A DNA stretch of 64,000 nucleotides from Paenibacillus oenotherae (GCF_019443105.1 NZ_JAHZIJ010000006.1:1-64000), one strand, 5' to 3'; shown: positions 26,516 through 36,157, counted from the stretch's first letter. Numbers and translations are program-made. The notes: generated by a model from the letters alone, not told the origin.

Positions 26516-27613
26516 GTGGCTGTACGCAGAAGCAAGAAGATTATGAAATATTCAGCGGTATCTGGATTGCTTGTAGCTGTAATAACTTCGGGTGTCTGGT
26601 TCATGAGCTATCGTTACTATAACGCCAAGCTTATTGATGAAAGGGCGGCTTATGAGGAACAGCTTGCGGAGAAGAATGAGGTACTGAAGCGGTATCAGGA
26701 TCAATCTAGAACGGCATATATTTTGGCTGCTCCGAAAGCTGCAGGAGAAGTAATAACGGCTTCAGATGTCAGGGAGGAGATGCTGCCTGAGTTTGCTTCC
26801 CCAGAGAACGTAATCCGCAACAAGAAGGAATTGGTGGGCAAATATCTTAAGATCAATGCTGAACCGGGCACTGCAATAACGATGGAAATGATACGAGAGG
26901 AAGAGAAGCTTGATCCATCGGAAAGGATAGAGGAGACAGAATATATCAAACTCCCTCTCCGGGGGAAGAAGAGCGATGTCGTAGATATCCGTATCGTTTT
27001 TCCTAATGGCGAGGATTATATTGTGATTGCCAAGAAGACATTAAAAGATATTGAAATAGACAATCAATATGCATTTTTTAATGATAGCGAAGAGGAAGCA
27101 CAGATGCTGCAATCTGCTTTGGTAGATGCCTACATTAACAATGCTGAGCTTTATATGAAGCAGTACGTCGAACCAGAGATGCAGCCAAGGCCGATACCAA
27201 CGTATTCTCCCAATGTTGATGTATTAAGGGTAATGAAGTCAAATCCACTTATTGTTGATCAAGCTAAGTGGGCGCTCGCTGAAAAAATTCGACTGGAATT
27301 GGACAAGCGGATGGAGTCGTTAGATCCAGACCGGAAAATACGGGTAGGTGCAGATGCGCCTGTGGGGAGCGGAGTTTCTAAGCGTAAACTGCCGTCAGGT
27401 GCAACGACTGTAACACAGCCAGAAGGCAATCAATCTGTAAATCAAATTGTTGATCAACCAACCAATCAGTATAACACCAACCCTGAAGTGCTTCAGCCTG
27501 ACGGCAATGAGTTTGAACCCCAAGTTGAGTACAATGTGGAAATGCCGGTTCCAGATTCAAAGCAGTATGATATGCCAATCGATTCAGATTCGGATCTGCT
27601 AGGAGGACAGTAA
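26516..27613 (+). CDS. CpaB/RcpC-like SAF-domain protein
   Basis: A 365-residue protein with an N-terminal membrane segment (YSAVSGLLVAVITSGVWFMS), a short coiled region, and an SAF domain (AYILAAPKAAGEVITASDVR, then LKINAEPGTAITMEMI). A beta-rich part with LPLRGKKSDVVDIRIVFPNG follows. This order matches CpaB/RcpC, the periplasmic or outer-face protein of Tad pilus systems. The last ~80 residues are N/Q/P-rich and disordered. The start at 26516 (GTG) has GGAGGT seven bases before it; the upstream GTG at 26498 overlaps that site. It starts the Tad-type block. Confidence 0.75.
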   Translation: MAVRRSKKIMKYSAVSGLLVAVITSGVWFMSYRYYNAKLIDERAAYEEQLAEKNEVLKRYQDQSRTAYILAAPKAAGEVITASDVREEMLPEFASPENVIRNKKELVGKYLKINAEPGTAITMEMIREEEKLDPSERIEETEYIKLPLRGKKSDVVDIRIVFPNGEDYIVIAKKTLKDIEIDNQYAFFNDSEEEAQMLQSALVDAYINNAELYMKQYVEPEMQPRPIPTYSPNVDVLRVMKSNPLIVDQAKWALAEKIRLELDKRMESLDPDRKIRVGADAPVGSGVSKRKLPSGATTVTQPEGNQSVNQIVDQPTNQYNTNPEVLQPDGNEFEPQVEYNVEMPVPDSKQYDMPIDSDSDLLGGQ

Positions 27614-27618
27614 GGGAA

Positions 27619-28188
27619 ATGAATATCGTTATGGCGGGAGACTGCGAAAAACATGATTTCGTGCTTGCTGCTGCCGTCTTATTGAAATCATACCATGAGA
27701 ATAAGGTTTCAATTATTACCGATGACAGCAGGCATTATCGCTATATGGGCGGTGAAGTTTCAGGAGTGGCCATATTGGAGACCAGTTCCACTGACAATAC
27801 GGATATTACTATTTATGACTGGCATAATGGCTACCCTTCAGGGGTGGATGATGCCCGAGTTGTTTTTGTGACCTCCTATGAGCGGGCCGCGATAGCAAAC
27901 ATTGAACGATTGTTGTCGGAGAAGTATCTGCCGTCTGCAATGATCGTCATTGAAGAGGAATGTAAGCTTAGAATGAAATATATTGAAACGAATTTTCCAA
28001 TGGTAAAGACATTATTGAGCTATGACGTCAGTTCAGAAAGAAAGATAGATTGGATCCATGACGGGAGAGTTCAATTAAAGGTGGCGAAGGATTTTTCTGA
28101 AGCACTCAATATATTTTTGGTTGAGGTCTGCGGAATTCAGCAGGAACACATTAAGAAGCTATGGAGATATGCACGGAAACGGGGGTAA
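27619..28188 (+). CDS. Tad-associated protein, CpaE-like Rossmann fold
   Basis: A 189-residue cytosolic protein. It begins MNIVMAGDCEKHDFVLAAAV, a strand-loop-helix layout like a MinD/CpaE nucleotide fold, but the loop GDCEKHDF is not a Walker A. Strands DITIYDWH and ARVVFVTSYE follow at the expected positions. It sits five bases after the CpaB-like gene and six before a second CpaE-like gene, so it may be a partner subunit. No further assignment is possible. Confidence 0.6.
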   Translation: MNIVMAGDCEKHDFVLAAAVLLKSYHENKVSIITDDSRHYRYMGGEVSGVAILETSSTDNTDITIYDWHNGYPSGVDDARVVFVTSYERAAIANIERLLSEKYLPSAMIVIEEECKLRMKYIETNFPMVKTLLSYDVSSERKIDWIHDGRVQLKVAKDFSEALNIFLVEVCGIQQEHIKKLWRYARKRG

Positions 28189-28194
28189 ATTAAG

Positions 28195-29025
28195 GTGCTT
28201 GTTGCTTTTTGGGGGCCGGTTCACGGTCAGGTCCGGACAACATCGAACATGGTCGCAATTGCGACGACGATCGCGCTGGATCATCATGTTCGAATATTAA
28301 TGACGCATACACATTTTGAGCGTTCGACATTGGAGAAAGCCTATACAAAATTAAGACATGTCAATTCTCCAACACTAGGAGCTATCGGGATGGATGCAAT
28401 TGAGAGACTCGTGCAATGTGGAATGCTGACGCCAGAAGGGATTCGAGATAACGCGGAATCTATTATAAAGGATCGTTTAGATATTATTTCCGGACCGATG
28501 AATCAGGAAATTGCCGGGTTTAGAAAGGTATTGCCGCACATTTTTGATTCTTATAAACGTTTCTACGAATTATTGTTTATCGATGTCTCGTCTGGGACAA
28601 GGAACGAGCTGTCATCATTAGTGATGAAGCATGCTGATCTTATTGTTGTGAACGTCAATCAGAACAAATCCGTTCTGGATCCATTTTTTGCGAAGGAAGA
28701 GTGGCTTTCTGTATTGGATGAGAAGCCGATCGTTTATTGCATCGGATCGTATGAGCGCAATTCTAAGCTGACACGAAGCAGAATGGCCAAGTTGTATGGA
28801 ATTCCCAAGAAAAGAATTGGATATGTTCCACATAATGTTCGCTATATGGATGCGCAAAATGACCAGCATATTATCGATTACTTGCTTAGAGCCAGAATGG
28901 TCGAGAAAAAATTTCTTGAATTCAATGATGAGGTTTACTTCACACAATCGGTAAGAAATATGGGGGATTGCATTCTAGACGCACTGGATATGTATTTCGT
29001 GGCGGAGGATGATGTCCGTGATTAA
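28195..29025 (+). CDS. CpaE/MinD-like ATPase homologue with degenerate P-loop
   Basis: A 276-residue protein of the SIMIBI fold. The start MLVAFWGPVHGQVRTTSNMV is aligned with the deviant Walker A (K-G-G-x-G-K-T), but both lysines are replaced, leaving GxxHGQVRTTSN. Switch-like FIDVSSGTRNELSS and VVNVNQNKSVLD follow at the correct spacing. CpaE proteins place Tad pilus machines at the pole or couple them to the platform. Loss of the catalytic lysines suggests binding without hydrolysis. GTG start; the end overlaps the cpaF-like gene by 17 bases. Confidence 0.7.
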   Translation: MLVAFWGPVHGQVRTTSNMVAIATTIALDHHVRILMTHTHFERSTLEKAYTKLRHVNSPTLGAIGMDAIERLVQCGMLTPEGIRDNAESIIKDRLDIISGPMNQEIAGFRKVLPHIFDSYKRFYELLFIDVSSGTRNELSSLVMKHADLIVVNVNQNKSVLDPFFAKEEWLSVLDEKPIVYCIGSYERNSKLTRSRMAKLYGIPKKRIGYVPHNVRYMDAQNDQHIIDYLLRARMVEKKFLEFNDEVYFTQSVRNMGDCILDALDMYFVAEDDVRD

Positions 29026-30868
29026 CTTGATTCTCACGATCGTCATTTTAATTGCTATCATGATCTTCTTATACGTGTGGGTCGTACTTAAAAAGAAGGA
29101 AGTATCCAGTAATAACAACCAAATCAAATTCGAAATCAAAGAAATTGTCGCTTTCATGCGCCGGGCATTCGAGGAGATTATAGCATCCTCCTTATACGAG
29201 GGGAGTCCGAGCGTAGAGGAATTTAATCGTAGAAAGGCTCGTCGCAGAGAGCTTCAAAAAGCATTGCGCAGCTGTATGCATGGAGATATTTTCGCTAAAA
29301 AGTTTGTGAAGCTGTTTATGAAAGATTTACTTCTTGGCACTTATGGTTTGAATGAAACGAATGTGAATGCGGTGATTATGTTCGATCATCCAGAACGAAT
29401 GTCTTCGCAGGATCAATTCGAGATTCTTCTTCATGTCTTTCAGAAAGAACATAATCAAGAAGCGTTTAACAAGATAATTGACAAATACAATCTGGATGAG
29501 CTTTCTAGACTGTCTGATGGCACGAAGGGCTATCAAATAACGGAAGAGCAAATTCGGGAAATCTATCGAGAGGAGAGGCCGAGACTAACCTTTCAGGACA
29601 AAATCGATATTATTATTCAACGGGTATACCAAATTTATAAAGGATTAGGGGTTATTGACGAACTGCGGGACCAGAATATAGACGGGGTTAACGGTGGAAC
29701 GAGCGGAATGCCGCCAGATGTTGTTCAAAACATCGATGTGGCCGATTATTTGAGTCAGAAACGATTCATTCCGAGATCATATGATGCTGTCTGGATATTT
29801 TATCGCGGCAAATCCATTCAGCTAGCCTTTCTAGGCTTTGGGTCGGAACAAGAACTAAAACGTGTATGCCAAAATATATATGGCTTCGGCAACCCTGGAC
29901 AATTAAATGAATCGCGGGGGTATATCATTAATGATATGGCTGATGGAAGCCGTGTCGTAGTCGTGAGACCGAAGATGGCGGAGAGCTGGGCGTTCTTCGT
30001 CCGTAAATTCAATGATTCCCTTGTAGAATTGGATGAACAGGTGAAAGGCGACGGTGCTGACTTGGCGATCCGCATGCTTGTCTATCTCGTTCTAGGTCAC
30101 CAGGTTACAGCTATCACGGGGCGTCAAGGATCAGGCAAGACTACGTTGCTTAAAGCGTTGATCAAGTATATTGATGCGAAAAATATTCGTATACAGGAGA
30201 CATCCTTTGAAATTTGGGCAAGAAAGATGTATCCGGGGAAAAATATTCTTTCGTTCAGGGAAACTCCGACTGTGAGCGGGCAGGATGGACTCGATGTTCA
30301 GAAGAAAACAGACGGCTCTGTTAATATAGTCGGAGAAGCAGCCACTCATTCCGTTGTTAGCTATGTCATACAAGCAGCTCAGGTGGCGTCCGAATATACG
30401 TTATTTACTCATCATGGAAAGACGCTGGATAAATTAATTAATGCTTTGAGAAACAGCTTGATTGCCTCGGGCGCTTTCACCAATGAGAAGATTGCCGAAA
30501 GTCAAGTTGTTGAAGCTCTAGGTTTTAATGTTCATTTGGTATTGCGTTCTGGCAAGCGTTACATCGAACGAATAACGGAAGTGATTCCACTTGAATTGAA
30601 CTATGAATATCCGACACATTATAAAGATTACAGCAGGATGACAGAGAAGCTGGATGCATTCATGGATACGATGACGGAATATTTTGGTCGGGTTACAGAT
30701 CGGCAGTCTTACGCTTATCGGGATGTGATTGTATGGGAAGATGGAAGATATGTAGTAAAAGATACCATCACAAGTCAAAAGGTTATAGAAATGACCAAGA
30801 ACATGGATGATGATGCTGCTGATCAATTTAAAGCATTTCTTCTGCAGTATTGGGGGGAGTCTGCATGA
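29009..30868 (+). CDS. CpaF/TadA-like secretion ATPase with N-terminal membrane anchor
   Basis: A 619-residue PilT/VirB11-type ATPase. The C-terminal half has AITGRQGSGKTTLLKALIKY (Walker A, ~residue 370), a Walker-B-like NIVGEAATHSVVSYVIQAAQ, and TLFTHHGKTLDKLINALRNS, as in CpaF, the motor of Tad pili. An N-terminal domain (~90-350) fits the family. Unusually a membrane segment (LILTIVILIAIMIFLYVWVV) precedes it; CpaF is normally soluble. ATG doublet at 29009/29012. The stop overlaps the next start as ATGA, indicating translational coupling to the platform gene. Confidence 0.85.
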   Translation: MMSVINLILTIVILIAIMIFLYVWVVLKKKEVSSNNNQIKFEIKEIVAFMRRAFEEIIASSLYEGSPSVEEFNRRKARRRELQKALRSCMHGDIFAKKFVKLFMKDLLLGTYGLNETNVNAVIMFDHPERMSSQDQFEILLHVFQKEHNQEAFNKIIDKYNLDELSRLSDGTKGYQITEEQIREIYREERPRLTFQDKIDIIIQRVYQIYKGLGVIDELRDQNIDGVNGGTSGMPPDVVQNIDVADYLSQKRFIPRSYDAVWIFYRGKSIQLAFLGFGSEQELKRVCQNIYGFGNPGQLNESRGYIINDMADGSRVVVVRPKMAESWAFFVRKFNDSLVELDEQVKGDGADLAIRMLVYLVLGHQVTAITGRQGSGKTTLLKALIKYIDAKNIRIQETSFEIWARKMYPGKNILSFRETPTVSGQDGLDVQKKTDGSVNIVGEAATHSVVSYVIQAAQVASEYTLFTHHGKTLDKLINALRNSLIASGAFTNEKIAESQVVEALGFNVHLVLRSGKRYIERITEVIPLELNYEYPTHYKDYSRMTEKLDAFMDTMTEYFGRVTDRQSYAYRDVIVWEDGRYVVKDTITSQKVIEMTKNMDDDAADQFKAFLLQYWGESA

Positions 30869-32946
30869 ACGCGCAAACCTTTCTAGCAGGATTGATTCTC
30901 TCCTTGCTTGTTTTGTTGGCCATTGCTCTGATCTTATATTTTATCGTACAGAAACAATTAAAAGGCAGCCAATACCAGGAGCAGCGACGGTTAAAATCAC
31001 TTATTATATCGATGCCCAAAGAGCGCAAATGGCTGGATATTGCTTTAAAAGCGTACCCGTATATTGACGAAATACCACTGCTTAACAAATTGCTGCATCG
31101 TATGCGTTCACGTCTTACGTTAATCCATGCGGGAAATGAAAGAATGGTGAGGAGCAGGGCGGCTGCCCTTACGATTGTTATAGTAAGCTGCGTGCTGGTC
31201 TTAACGCTGATTTCTTTTCTATGGACATCTTCTTGGTTTAATCGGTTGACCATTATGATCATCTCAATTTACTTAAGCGGTGTGTTAAGTGATCTCTTTA
31301 TTGGCCGCCTTATTAAACAAATGCTCTATGATCAATCGTCATTAATTCTCGATATTCGGCACCAATACCACCAATCTAATATGGTAACGGTTAGTTTGGA
31401 GAATGCAGCAGAGCAAACGAAGCCTCTTGTAGCCGTCCACGCACGTCAAATTGCCAGCATTCTGAGTGCAGTTGATCCACAGGAAGAGCTGCAAAAATAT
31501 TATGAGGTTGCTCCCAACCGTTACATGAAACAACTGGCAGGTGTCAGCTACAAAATAGGCGAGTATGGGGATGCCGATATTCATAAAGGCGAGAAATCGA
31601 TCTATCTATCGATGCTTGGCAATATTAGAGAAGAAATCCATTTGGATATCAGCCGGCGTGAACGAATTGACAGGCTATTGGCTGGAATTGTGTTTGTAGC
31701 GATTTCGCCGATTTTTATGCTTGATCCGATCCGCAGCTGGGCGGAGAGCCAGTTCCCGATCGTTTCGAATTATTACAATTCTGCTTGGGGCATGTACTCT
31801 CTTGTACTCCTGTATATGATTTATACCATTTCGTTCATTGCATTGCGGATTATAAAAGGTGTGGATGAAGATACCCAGGCCATAAAGGACGAGGGGAAAT
31901 GGCTGAATCGTCTCTTGAAGAGGAAATGGTTGAATCTCCTCGTAGACCGGATCACGCCAGCGGAGCATGAACCCGCTTATTTCAAAGGAATGGAGAAGCT
32001 GAAGGATGCAAACTCCAGCCTTTCGATCTCTGCTCTATATTTGCAAAAGCTGATTTTCTCTGTAATGGCCTTCATTGTCGCGATTGTGTTTCAGGTCGCT
32101 ATTCACGAGAACATTAAACGCAATATTATGAGCCCGAATATGGAAATTACAACGGGTGGCAATCAGTCTAATGCTCAAAGGGAGCTAAGCGAGGAAAGGT
32201 ATGCTTTTGAGAATTCGTTGGTTGGCGAATTGGTCGCTAAGGATATTCCTCCTGATCAAGCTGCAGCATATATCCAGGAAAAGTTCATTAATAAGAATTT
32301 TATACCAGCGAGTCTTGACAAAGAGAAATACGCGGAGCAAATCCTGGAACGGGTCAATAATTATCATGAGGAGTACTACAAGTGGTTTGAGTTATTAATA
32401 GCCTTTTTTATTGCTATGGGCTGTTATTTCATACCGGATGCATATTTGATTATTCGCAAGCAGGTAAGAAGATGGGAGATGCAAAATGAAGTGGATGGCT
32501 TCAATACATTATCTATGATGCTGTCCCACTTTCCTACAATAAGTGTTTTTGAAATGATTGAGTGGCTCCATCGGTACAGCTACATTTTCGAAAGACAGCT
32601 TCTGCGCTGCATGCTGGATTACGAGGCGGGAGCATGGGATGCCATTGAGCGTCTGAAGGAAGATGCCCGATTCGTTCCATTGGAAAGGCTGGCGGATCGC
32701 CTCCAGGTTGCAGCCGACTTAATTCCGGTGAAGAAAGCATTCGACGATATGGACGCTGAGAGAGCGTTTGCTATGGATCAGCGGAAGGAGCACTATGAGC
32801 GAATGATAAGCAGAAAAAGCACACTTGGAAAAATGTTCGGTTTCTTGCCTATCCAAGCGACATTTGCGCTGCACTTATTACTTCCCTTCGGCTATATGGC
32901 GTTCCAGCAATTGGGGGATCTGACTGTGGTGACAAGCACGATGTAA
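30865..32946 (+). CDS. Tad platform protein, fused TadB/TadC-like
   Basis: A 693-residue polytopic membrane protein with T2SS-F-type halves. The N-terminal half has segments at ~7-28, ~95-135, ~270-290 and ~310-335. A second unit starts near residue 395 and ends with helices at ~515-540 and ~670-690. MLSHFPTISVFEMIEWLHRY and RKSTLGKMFGFLPIQATFAL resemble TadC ends. TadB and TadC are usually separate and form the inner-membrane platform on which CpaF acts; here they look fused. The start at 30865 overlaps the ATPase stop and has GGGGGGAG upstream. Confidence 0.72.
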   Translation: MNAQTFLAGLILSLLVLLAIALILYFIVQKQLKGSQYQEQRRLKSLIISMPKERKWLDIALKAYPYIDEIPLLNKLLHRMRSRLTLIHAGNERMVRSRAAALTIVIVSCVLVLTLISFLWTSSWFNRLTIMIISIYLSGVLSDLFIGRLIKQMLYDQSSLILDIRHQYHQSNMVTVSLENAAEQTKPLVAVHARQIASILSAVDPQEELQKYYEVAPNRYMKQLAGVSYKIGEYGDADIHKGEKSIYLSMLGNIREEIHLDISRRERIDRLLAGIVFVAISPIFMLDPIRSWAESQFPIVSNYYNSAWGMYSLVLLYMIYTISFIALRIIKGVDEDTQAIKDEGKWLNRLLKRKWLNLLVDRITPAEHEPAYFKGMEKLKDANSSLSISALYLQKLIFSVMAFIVAIVFQVAIHENIKRNIMSPNMEITTGGNQSNAQRELSEERYAFENSLVGELVAKDIPPDQAAAYIQEKFINKNFIPASLDKEKYAEQILERVNNYHEEYYKWFELLIAFFIAMGCYFIPDAYLIIRKQVRRWEMQNEVDGFNTLSMMLSHFPTISVFEMIEWLHRYSYIFERQLLRCMLDYEAGAWDAIERLKEDARFVPLERLADRLQVAADLIPVKKAFDDMDAERAFAMDQRKEHYERMISRKSTLGKMFGFLPIQATFALHLLLPFGYMAFQQLGDLTVVTSTM

Positions 32947-32961
32947 AGGGGGGGATGTGAC

Positions 32962-33462
32962 ATGGAGAATATATCCGGTTTTTTGAAGATGACTATATCT
33001 ATCCTTATAACGCTAGCTATCATTACATCCGGCTTGTTCTTATGGTATCAGACTCAGCCGATTGTAGATTTAGCCACGAGTCAGGCTGCTGCGCAAGCAG
33101 CAGAACTGAAGGAGCAGGAATTCTCGGCATTCGATAATCAGCTAGTGAGCGGTTCTCAAATATTGACTGCGTATAGACGGTACTGGAATCATGAAAATTT
33201 CTTTCTGTACGTGAGAACTTATAATGGCGGAACAGCAACGGAGTTCGGGATGAACCCGAGCGGAACTTCAAGCAGTTGCAGAGCATTCAATTATTCAAGC
33301 GGCCGATTTGAAGATACAGGCACCAGCAGTTGTTACATAGATGAAGATGATGTCACTTATTACTCAGGCACCTATTATGTCCCGCCGCAGGCACGATTTC
33401 AATCTACGATTATTAGAGATGACAATGATCGAATTGCAGCGATTTATTTTAGAGAACAGTGA
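32962..33462 (+). CDS. Pilin-like membrane protein 1
   Basis: A 166-residue protein: nine residues, then a membrane helix (MTISILITLAIITSGLFLWY), an alpha stretch rich in A and Q, and a beta-like C-terminal domain with two cysteines (SSSC, TSSCYID) probably forming a disulfide outside. It shares the block EFSAFDNQLVSGSQILTAYR with the next protein, so the two are paralogues. The layout fits a pilin or pseudopilin, but the G-x4-E prepilin site is not present. RBS GGGGGGATG before the ATG. Confidence 0.65.
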   Translation: MENISGFLKMTISILITLAIITSGLFLWYQTQPIVDLATSQAAAQAAELKEQEFSAFDNQLVSGSQILTAYRRYWNHENFFLYVRTYNGGTATEFGMNPSGTSSSCRAFNYSSGRFEDTGTSSCYIDEDDVTYYSGTYYVPPQARFQSTIIRDDNDRIAAIYFREQ

Positions 33463-33523
33463 GGGCACGATCCGTTAGCAGTTAGCAATCCTGTACTTAA
33501 CCATTAATGGGAGGATGTTTATT

Positions 33524-34033
33524 ATGGAGAATATTTCGGTAGGCTTAAAATGGGTGATTGGCGTTATTGTAACGATCCTAATTATTGCAGCTGGTGTTAG
33601 TATTTACCTTGTCATCAATGGATACTTTACCCGGGCGCAAGAGCAGACGCTGTCACAATCACAATTAATCACACAAGCAGAGTTCAGCGGCTATGATAAC
33701 AAGGATGTATCGGGTCAGGATGTTCTTAATGTGGCGTCTCGTTATGCCGGCCGTCCTAATTTCTCGGTTCGCATTAAGAACAATGAGTCGGCAACCGGAT
33801 TCTTCGCATCCAATAATTACAATAAATGCTATGTAGCACCGACAGATCCGGATGATCCCGTTGATGTGACAAATTATACCGCATGTCTGGGAGGTAAAAT
33901 TCCAGTATCAACGATGCAGGATCAAACCCAGAGCGCGAACTATGTGAATCCTACAGCAACATTTGCATCCAAAATTTATAAGGACAAAAACGGTGAAGTT
34001 TGCCTTATCGAATTTATTCAAAAACCTAATTGA
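33524..34033 (+). CDS. Pilin-like membrane protein 2
   Basis: A 169-residue paralogue of the preceding gene: MENIS start, membrane helix (VIGVIVTILIIAAGVSIYLV), the shared block EFSGYDNKDVSGQDVLNVAS, and a C-terminal domain with cysteines at NKCYVAP, TACLGG and EVCLIEF. The ATG at 33524 was chosen because GGGAGG lies nine bases before it and touches the ATG at 33515. No prepilin-peptidase motif is visible. It is followed by a weak GC-rich hairpin (34050-34075). Confidence 0.65.
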   Translation: MENISVGLKWVIGVIVTILIIAAGVSIYLVINGYFTRAQEQTLSQSQLITQAEFSGYDNKDVSGQDVLNVASRYAGRPNFSVRIKNNESATGFFASNNYNKCYVAPTDPDDPVDVTNYTACLGGKIPVSTMQDQTQSANYVNPTATFASKIYKDKNGEVCLIEFIQKPN

Positions 34034-34108
34034 TTCATCAAGAGTGATTGACCGCTTCGTGCCGTCGAGGCGGTTATTTCCTTCAAGAAATGATAGAGGG
34101 GAATGGAT

Positions 34109-34474
34109 ATGAACAGTGCGGGCAAGTTTTTGCTTACGCTATTTGCATGGATGCTATTCGCATGGGGAGGCTACTCCTTCCTCAAGAATGAGAATCTTCA
34201 GAATGATTATGTACAAGCGTCCGAACAAAAGCATATTTCCTCATCAAAGTATGAGGGGACAGCGGATTTAAATGAAATGACAGGTGAACAGCTAATCGGG
34301 ATGATTCCACATGCGCTGGCAGGAGAATATAGACTAAGCATAGATTATATTGGGATTGATTCATCTACGGACATTAGTTCGATTAATCTTCGTGGTGTAG
34401 TAGGTTTGAAATATAAAATATCCGTTAACCGGACAAATGGGGCCATAACAGACATCTATGCCACGCATGAGTAA
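34109..34474 (+). CDS. Small pilin-like membrane protein 3
   Basis: A 121-residue protein with one N-terminal membrane helix (FLLTLFAWMLFAWGGYSFL) and an outside domain of about 90 residues. It has no cysteines and no similarity I recognise. AGAGGGGA lies before the ATG at 34109, and the alternative ATG at 34103 is too near it. Its position between pilin-like genes suggests a minor pilus subunit. Confidence 0.55.
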   Translation: MNSAGKFLLTLFAWMLFAWGGYSFLKNENLQNDYVQASEQKHISSSKYEGTADLNEMTGEQLIGMIPHALAGEYRLSIDYIGIDSSTDISSINLRGVVGLKYKISVNRTNGAITDIYATHE

Positions 34475-34485
34475 GGAGGAGAATT

Positions 34486-35031
34486 ATGGCCGATGCGTTA
34501 AAAGGCGCTGTAGTAATCGTTCTGCTAATTATTGTTTTTGTTATATATCCTGCTTACCGACAGGCCGAGAATGTTGAGGATAACATGAGGGACGCGGTCA
34601 ATTCGGCTGTGGTGGAGTTTGTGGATACGGCCCGTTCCAAAGGATATATTGAAGTAAGTGACTATAATCTATTGCTTCGTTCCCTTGATGCATCCCGGGC
34701 GGTGTTCGATGTTCAACTTGAGTATTACAAGAAAAATATTCAGCCTAACTACACGAATCCTGATGACATTGCTACATTTCAGGACAGCTTTAATGTTCGT
34801 TATGACGGTTATTTTTCGAAAGACATATTAAATGTTCTATATCCGGACGCTTTCGCCGAGGAGGATGATCCATCCAGACGCTGGAATATGCATGTTGGGG
34901 ATCTAATCAATGTTCGAATCTCAACAAGAGAAACGACGCTAGCATCACGTATGCGTTCTTTTCTATTCAACAGCGCCAAGACGTCAATTTATGTAAAGTA
35001 TGGGGGGATGGTACGGAGTGAAGCCCCTTAG
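34486..35031 (+). CDS. TadE/DUF4320-like membrane protein
   Basis: A 181-residue protein with one N-terminal membrane helix (GAVVIVLLIIVFVIYPAYRQ) followed by ENVEDNMRDAVNSAVVEFVD, a pattern recalling TadE-like and DUF4320 pseudopilins with a helix extending from the membrane. The outside domain is mixed. Its 3' end overlaps the next gene by 14 bases (from GTG 35018). It is likely a minor pilin or assembly factor. Confidence 0.55.
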   Translation: MADALKGAVVIVLLIIVFVIYPAYRQAENVEDNMRDAVNSAVVEFVDTARSKGYIEVSDYNLLLRSLDASRAVFDVQLEYYKKNIQPNYTNPDDIATFQDSFNVRYDGYFSKDILNVLYPDAFAEEDDPSRRWNMHVGDLINVRISTRETTLASRMRSFLFNSAKTSIYVKYGGMVRSEAP

Positions 35032-35995
35032 CGTGCTGTTGGTTTTTCTGGTCATGATTATACCTCTAGTGCTTGTGAATGATTCCAAGAAATCTATGAG
35101 CGAGTTTAATCAGAAGATGTATAAGCAGTATGGGGATGATTTCCAATCGGCAGTTGATGATGCGGGTGAGTATCTATCGCGATTGGAAGCACAGCATATT
35201 TCATCAGCTGTACGCTACCAGCAAGAGAAGCAGTTGGAGTTGGATGAGGATGTTCTTAATGTATTTTACAACAATCTGGCCTTGAAATATGGGATTGAGA
35301 ACAATCCGGTTGCAATTGAAAATTTGAAGATACATATGCCAGCAATGGTCATGTTCCGTTATACCGGCTATGTAATGATTACTTTGGATGATTCGGCTAG
35401 TTATGAGGGTCATTCCGTACTCAAAACAGTTTTTTGGCCGCAGCGGCCTTATTGGTATCTTCTTAATAATGGAAATGTCCTTTACTTTACTCTTGATGAC
35501 AAAGTCACCGTGTACGATAAAGACTCGAATGAATTCTATCAGGGGGATTATGATTCGGTTAGTGCGCAGACGAACCTCGCCCCGTTAATGACGATTGATG
35601 CCTATCGCGAAGTACGGCAGAGTACTATCACTTCGCTTATTGAAGAGGATCTTGCTGCTGCGATTAACAGGCATATGGAATTGATTAAACGAATGGGTCT
35701 CTCCATACAATTCTCATTGCCAAGAGGGGCGGAACAGCAGTCTGTCAAAGATATCGGCTTCATGGCATTCATACAAGGATATCCTTTGCCTGGCGGAGAA
35801 CGTTTGGACGCCTATTCATATGGAGGAGGGGCGGTAGTTACGAGGAAGACTTTGGTGGGAACAGTGTCGACTAGCGGCAGACATGTAGCCTATGGCAAAG
35901 CCTGCGTTCCTTCGAGTGGAGTAACCGAAATTGAGAGATTCTATGATTCCGTAGAAGCGGTTAGAAAAGGATATTTTATTGAAGAGTGTAGTTGA
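35018..35995 (+). CDS. Tad-associated membrane protein
   Basis: A 325-residue protein with a membrane helix at the start (VLLVFLVMIIPLVLVND) and a long outside portion with an early helical region (residues ~25-90) and a beta-rich remainder, ending in a Cys. The GTG at 35018 is preferred. It overlaps the preceding gene, so the two products are likely made together. It could be a TadG-like tip or assembly protein. No family recognised. Confidence 0.5.
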   Translation: MKPLSVLLVFLVMIIPLVLVNDSKKSMSEFNQKMYKQYGDDFQSAVDDAGEYLSRLEAQHISSAVRYQQEKQLELDEDVLNVFYNNLALKYGIENNPVAIENLKIHMPAMVMFRYTGYVMITLDDSASYEGHSVLKTVFWPQRPYWYLLNNGNVLYFTLDDKVTVYDKDSNEFYQGDYDSVSAQTNLAPLMTIDAYREVRQSTITSLIEEDLAAAINRHMELIKRMGLSIQFSLPRGAEQQSVKDIGFMAFIQGYPLPGGERLDAYSYGGGAVVTRKTLVGTVSTSGRHVAYGKACVPSSGVTEIERFYDSVEAVRKGYFIEECS

Positions 35996-36157
35996 TCAAT
36001 TATAATAACCATTAAGGCTAATATTCACTAGAAGAATGAATAAGGGTTTGGTTATGAATTAAATATTTAATATAAACATAATTAATGTAGATAAATAGGC
36101 GATATTACTATATAATAGAAATTGTATTCATCAAAAATTTAAAAGGAGTTGACATTA

